Assembly: GCF_020400825.1 (NCBI RefSeq)
Contig: NZ_JAINVH010000017.1
Location: 1-64,000, forward strand
DNA: 64,000 bases
Direction: 5' to 3'
Source: Streptomyces sp. HPF1205
Lineage (GTDB): Bacteria > Actinomycetota > Actinomycetes > Streptomycetales > Streptomycetaceae
In this document: piece by piece, positions 61,984 through 64,000 of the stretch
How the letters are laid out: each line of letters begins with the position of its first letter
How positions within the stretch are numbered: position 1 is the first letter of the stretch
Program-made: the position numbers and the translations under genes
Notes under the pieces: generated by a model
The model's database searches: none
Seen by the model: the letters and a program-made list of their open reading frames with translations, nothing else
What the model was told of the DNA's origin: nothing

Positions 61984-64000
61984 ATGAGCCAGCCCCAGTA
62001 CCGCCAGGTGCCCGCCCAGGTCGACCTGCCCGCCCTCGAACGCGAGGTGCTGGCGCTGTGGAGTGAGCGCAAGACCTTCGCCCGCAGCGTGGAGCAGACC
62101 CGGGGCCGCCCCGAGTGGGTCTTCTACGAGGGCCCGCCGACCGCCAACGGCATGCCCGGCGCCCATCACATCGAGGCGCGGGTCTTCAAGGACGTCTTCC
62201 CGCGCTTCAAGACCATGCAGGGCCACCACGTGACCCGTAAGGCCGGCTGGGACTGCCACGGCCTGCCGGTCGAGCTGGCGGTCGAGAAGGAGCTGGGCTT
62301 CACCGGGAAGCAGGACATCGAGGCGTACGGCATCGCGGAGTTCAACGCCAAGTGCCGCGAGTCGGTGACCCGGCACACCGACGCCTTCTCCGAGCTGACC
62401 ACCCGTATGGGCTACTGGGTGGACCTCGACGACGCCTACCGCACCATGGACCCGGAGTACGTGGAGTCGGTGTGGTGGTCGCTCAAGCAGATCTTCAGCA
62501 AGGACCTGCTGGTCCAGGACTACCGGGTGGCGCCCTGGTGTCCGCGTGACCAGACCGGCCTGTCGGACCACGAGATCGCCCAGGGCTACGAGACGGTCGT
62601 CGACCCCTCGGTGTACGTCCGCTTCCCGCTGACCTCGGGCCCGCTGGCCGGGCAGGCGTCCCTGCTGGTGTGGACCACGACGCCCTGGACGCTGGTGTCC
62701 AACACCGCGGTGGCCGTCCACCCGGACGTCACCTATGCGGTGGCCACCGACGGGAACGAGCACCTCGTGGTCGCCGAGCCGCTGCTCGACAAGGCGCTCG
62801 GGATGGGGGCACCTCCCGGGCCCCTGGGCCCAGGGGGAGGATGGACCGCGACCGGGCAGACCTTCACCGGCCGCGACATGGAGCGCTGGACCTACCAGCG
62901 GCCGTTCTCCTTCGTCGACATCCCGGACGCGCACTACGTGCTGTGCGCCGACTACGTGACCACCGAGGACGGCACCGGCCTGGTCCACCAGTCCCCCGCC
63001 TTCGGTGAGGACGACCTGAAGACCTGCCGCCGCTACGGACTGCCGGTGGTCAACCCGGTGCGCCCCGACGGCACCTTCGAGCCGCAGGTGCCGCTGGTCG
63101 GCGGGATGTTCTTCAAGAAGGCCGACGAGACGCTGGTGGCGGAACTGGAGTCCTCCGGCAAGCTGTTCCGGCACGTTCCGTACGAGCACAGCTACCCGCA
63201 CTGCTGGCGCTGCCACACCGCGCTGCTGTACTACGCCCAGCCGTCCTGGTACATCCGCACCACCGCGGTCAAGGACGCCTTGCTGCGGGAGAACGAGCGG
63301 ACCAACTGGTACCCGGAGTCGGTCAAGCACGGCCGCTACGGGGACTGGCTGGACAACAACGTCGACTGGGCGCTGTCCCGCAACCGCTACTGGGGCACCC
63401 CGCTGCCCATCTGGCGCTGCGAGGAGGGCCACCTGACCTGCGTGGGCTCGCTGGCCGAGCTGTCGGAGCTGACCGGCACCGACCAGTCGGGCCTCGACCC
63501 GCACCGCCCGTACATCGACGCGGTCACCTTCCCCTGCCCGTCCTGCGCGGCGACCGCCACCCGCGTGCCCGAGGTGATCGACGCCTGGTACGACTCGGGC
63601 TCGATGCCGTTCGCGCAGTGGGGCTACCCGTACCGCAACAAGGAGGTCTTCGAGCGCACGTACCCCGCGCAGTTCATCTCCGAGGCGATCGACCAGACCC
63701 GCGGCTGGTTCTACACGCTCATGGCGGTCGGCACCCTGGTGTTCGGCAGGTCGTCGTACGAGAACGTGGTCTGCCTGGGCCACATCCTCGCCGAGGACGG
63801 CCGCAAGATGTCCAAGCACCTGGGCAACATCCTGGAACCGATCCCGCTCATGGAGCGGCACGGGGCGGACGCGGTGCGCTGGTTCATGGCGGCCGGCGGC
63901 TCCCCGTGGGCGGCCCGCCGGGTGGGCCACGGCACGATCCAGGAGGTCGTCCGCAAGACCCTGCTCACGTACTGGAACACCGTCGCCTTCCAGGCCCTGT
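61984..64000 (+). CDS. ileS: Isoleucyl-tRNA synthetase (5' part, runs off window)
   Basis: The first 672 residues are present and open to the window end. The class I ATP site appears as PGAHHIEARV near residue 58 (the HIGH-equivalent form of eukaryote-like IleS) and KMSKH at 608-612. The editing domain lies between, and a Cys pair in HCWRCHTALL suggests a zinc site. Residues about 274-286 (GAPPGPLGPGGG) are encoded by a GC-rich palindrome and look inserted between the KALG and GWTATG segments. ATG 61984 follows GGAGGAAG. Expression should be controlled by the T-box leader. The Cys/His layout suggests the type found in actinobacteria. Confidence 0.96.
   Translation, partial: MSQPQYRQVPAQVDLPALEREVLALWSERKTFARSVEQTRGRPEWVFYEGPPTANGMPGAHHIEARVFKDVFPRFKTMQGHHVTRKAGWDCHGLPVELAVEKELGFTGKQDIEAYGIAEFNAKCRESVTRHTDAFSELTTRMGYWVDLDDAYRTMDPEYVESVWWSLKQIFSKDLLVQDYRVAPWCPRDQTGLSDHEIAQGYETVVDPSVYVRFPLTSGPLAGQASLLVWTTTPWTLVSNTAVAVHPDVTYAVATDGNEHLVVAEPLLDKALGMGAPPGPLGPGGGWTATGQTFTGRDMERWTYQRPFSFVDIPDAHYVLCADYVTTEDGTGLVHQSPAFGEDDLKTCRRYGLPVVNPVRPDGTFEPQVPLVGGMFFKKADETLVAELESSGKLFRHVPYEHSYPHCWRCHTALLYYAQPSWYIRTTAVKDALLRENERTNWYPESVKHGRYGDWLDNNVDWALSRNRYWGTPLPIWRCEEGHLTCVGSLAELSELTGTDQSGLDPHRPYIDAVTFPCPSCAATATRVPEVIDAWYDSGSMPFAQWGYPYRNKEVFERTYPAQFISEAIDQTRGWFYTLMAVGTLVFGRSSYENVVCLGHILAEDGRKMSKHLGNILEPIPLMERHGADAVRWFMAAGGSPWAARRVGHGTIQEVVRKTLLTYWNTVAFQAL
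62804..62840. repeat. Palindromic element inside ileS
   Basis: A 37-base GC-rich palindromic segment (outer CCTCCC 62812-62817 with GGGAGG 62835-62840, inner GGGCCC/GGGCCC) encodes residues 274-286 in frame. It resembles the GGGGGCACCTCCC-type intergenic palindromes I know from many streptomycete genomes. Confidence 0.65.

Overview
The window is chromosomal core DNA from a high-GC actinomycete, almost certainly a Streptomyces or close relative (Streptomycetaceae). Third codon positions are nearly always G or C, GTG starts are common, and convincing genes throw long antisense shadow frames. The gene content and order also match the streptomycete core as I remember it: a liv operon next to pyk, then gltBD, lgt, trp, his, dnaE, lspA and ileS. 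The genus is inferred from gene content and style; no database search was run. I see no CRISPR array, tRNA, rRNA, integrase, transposase or phage gene.

Left to right. (1) 1-7258: an epoxide hydrolase-like gene, then a leftward branched-chain amino acid ABC transporter operon, livK-livH-livM-livG-livF. (2) 7823-14438: pyruvate kinase, a divergent Tat-exported 5'-nucleotidase, and a coupled decarboxylase/N-hydroxylase pair that looks like half of a hydroxamate siderophore pathway. (3) 14556-26554: aminopeptidase N, a zinc-ribbon metallopeptidase-like protein, glutamate synthase gltB-gltD with a candidate GlnR site, a VIT-family iron/manganese transporter behind a strong DtxR/DmdR-type iron box, and lgt. 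(4) 26743-36019: a membrane-anchored DsbA-like protein and the trp genes trpC-trpM-trpB-trpA and trpE. Three small Trp-associated membrane proteins and a divergent secreted sedolisin (S53) peptidase lie among them. (5) 35645-43754: histidine genes hisD-hisC-hisB-(small membrane protein)-hisH-priA-ridA-hisF running leftward, with hisI further left beyond two rightward genes. (6) 44048-51273: a pentapeptide-like membrane protein, a LON-domain protein coupled to a YbaK-type deacylase, an ABC-2 exporter, a NYN nuclease-like protein and a 53-residue conserved-looking small protein. (7) 51377-64000: dnaE, a dienelactone-hydrolase-like protein, an MscS channel, a Na+/H+ antiporter, an RluD-type pseudouridine synthase, lspA, a DksA/TraR protein with a huge Lys/Ala tail, and a T-box leader driving ileS, which runs off the window.

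How the parts fit. The trp and his sets share PriA, since no separate trpF is visible; trpD and hisE/hisG are not in the window. Lgt and LspA both serve lipoprotein maturation, and LivK is a lipoprotein client. The clearest regulatory signals are the translational T-box before ileS, the iron box before the VIT gene, the GlnR-like site before gltB, and -10 hexamers placed 6-7 bases before several start codons, which predict leaderless transcripts. Short-overlap coupling (ATGA/GTGA) is extensive in liv, trp, his and the ABC exporter.
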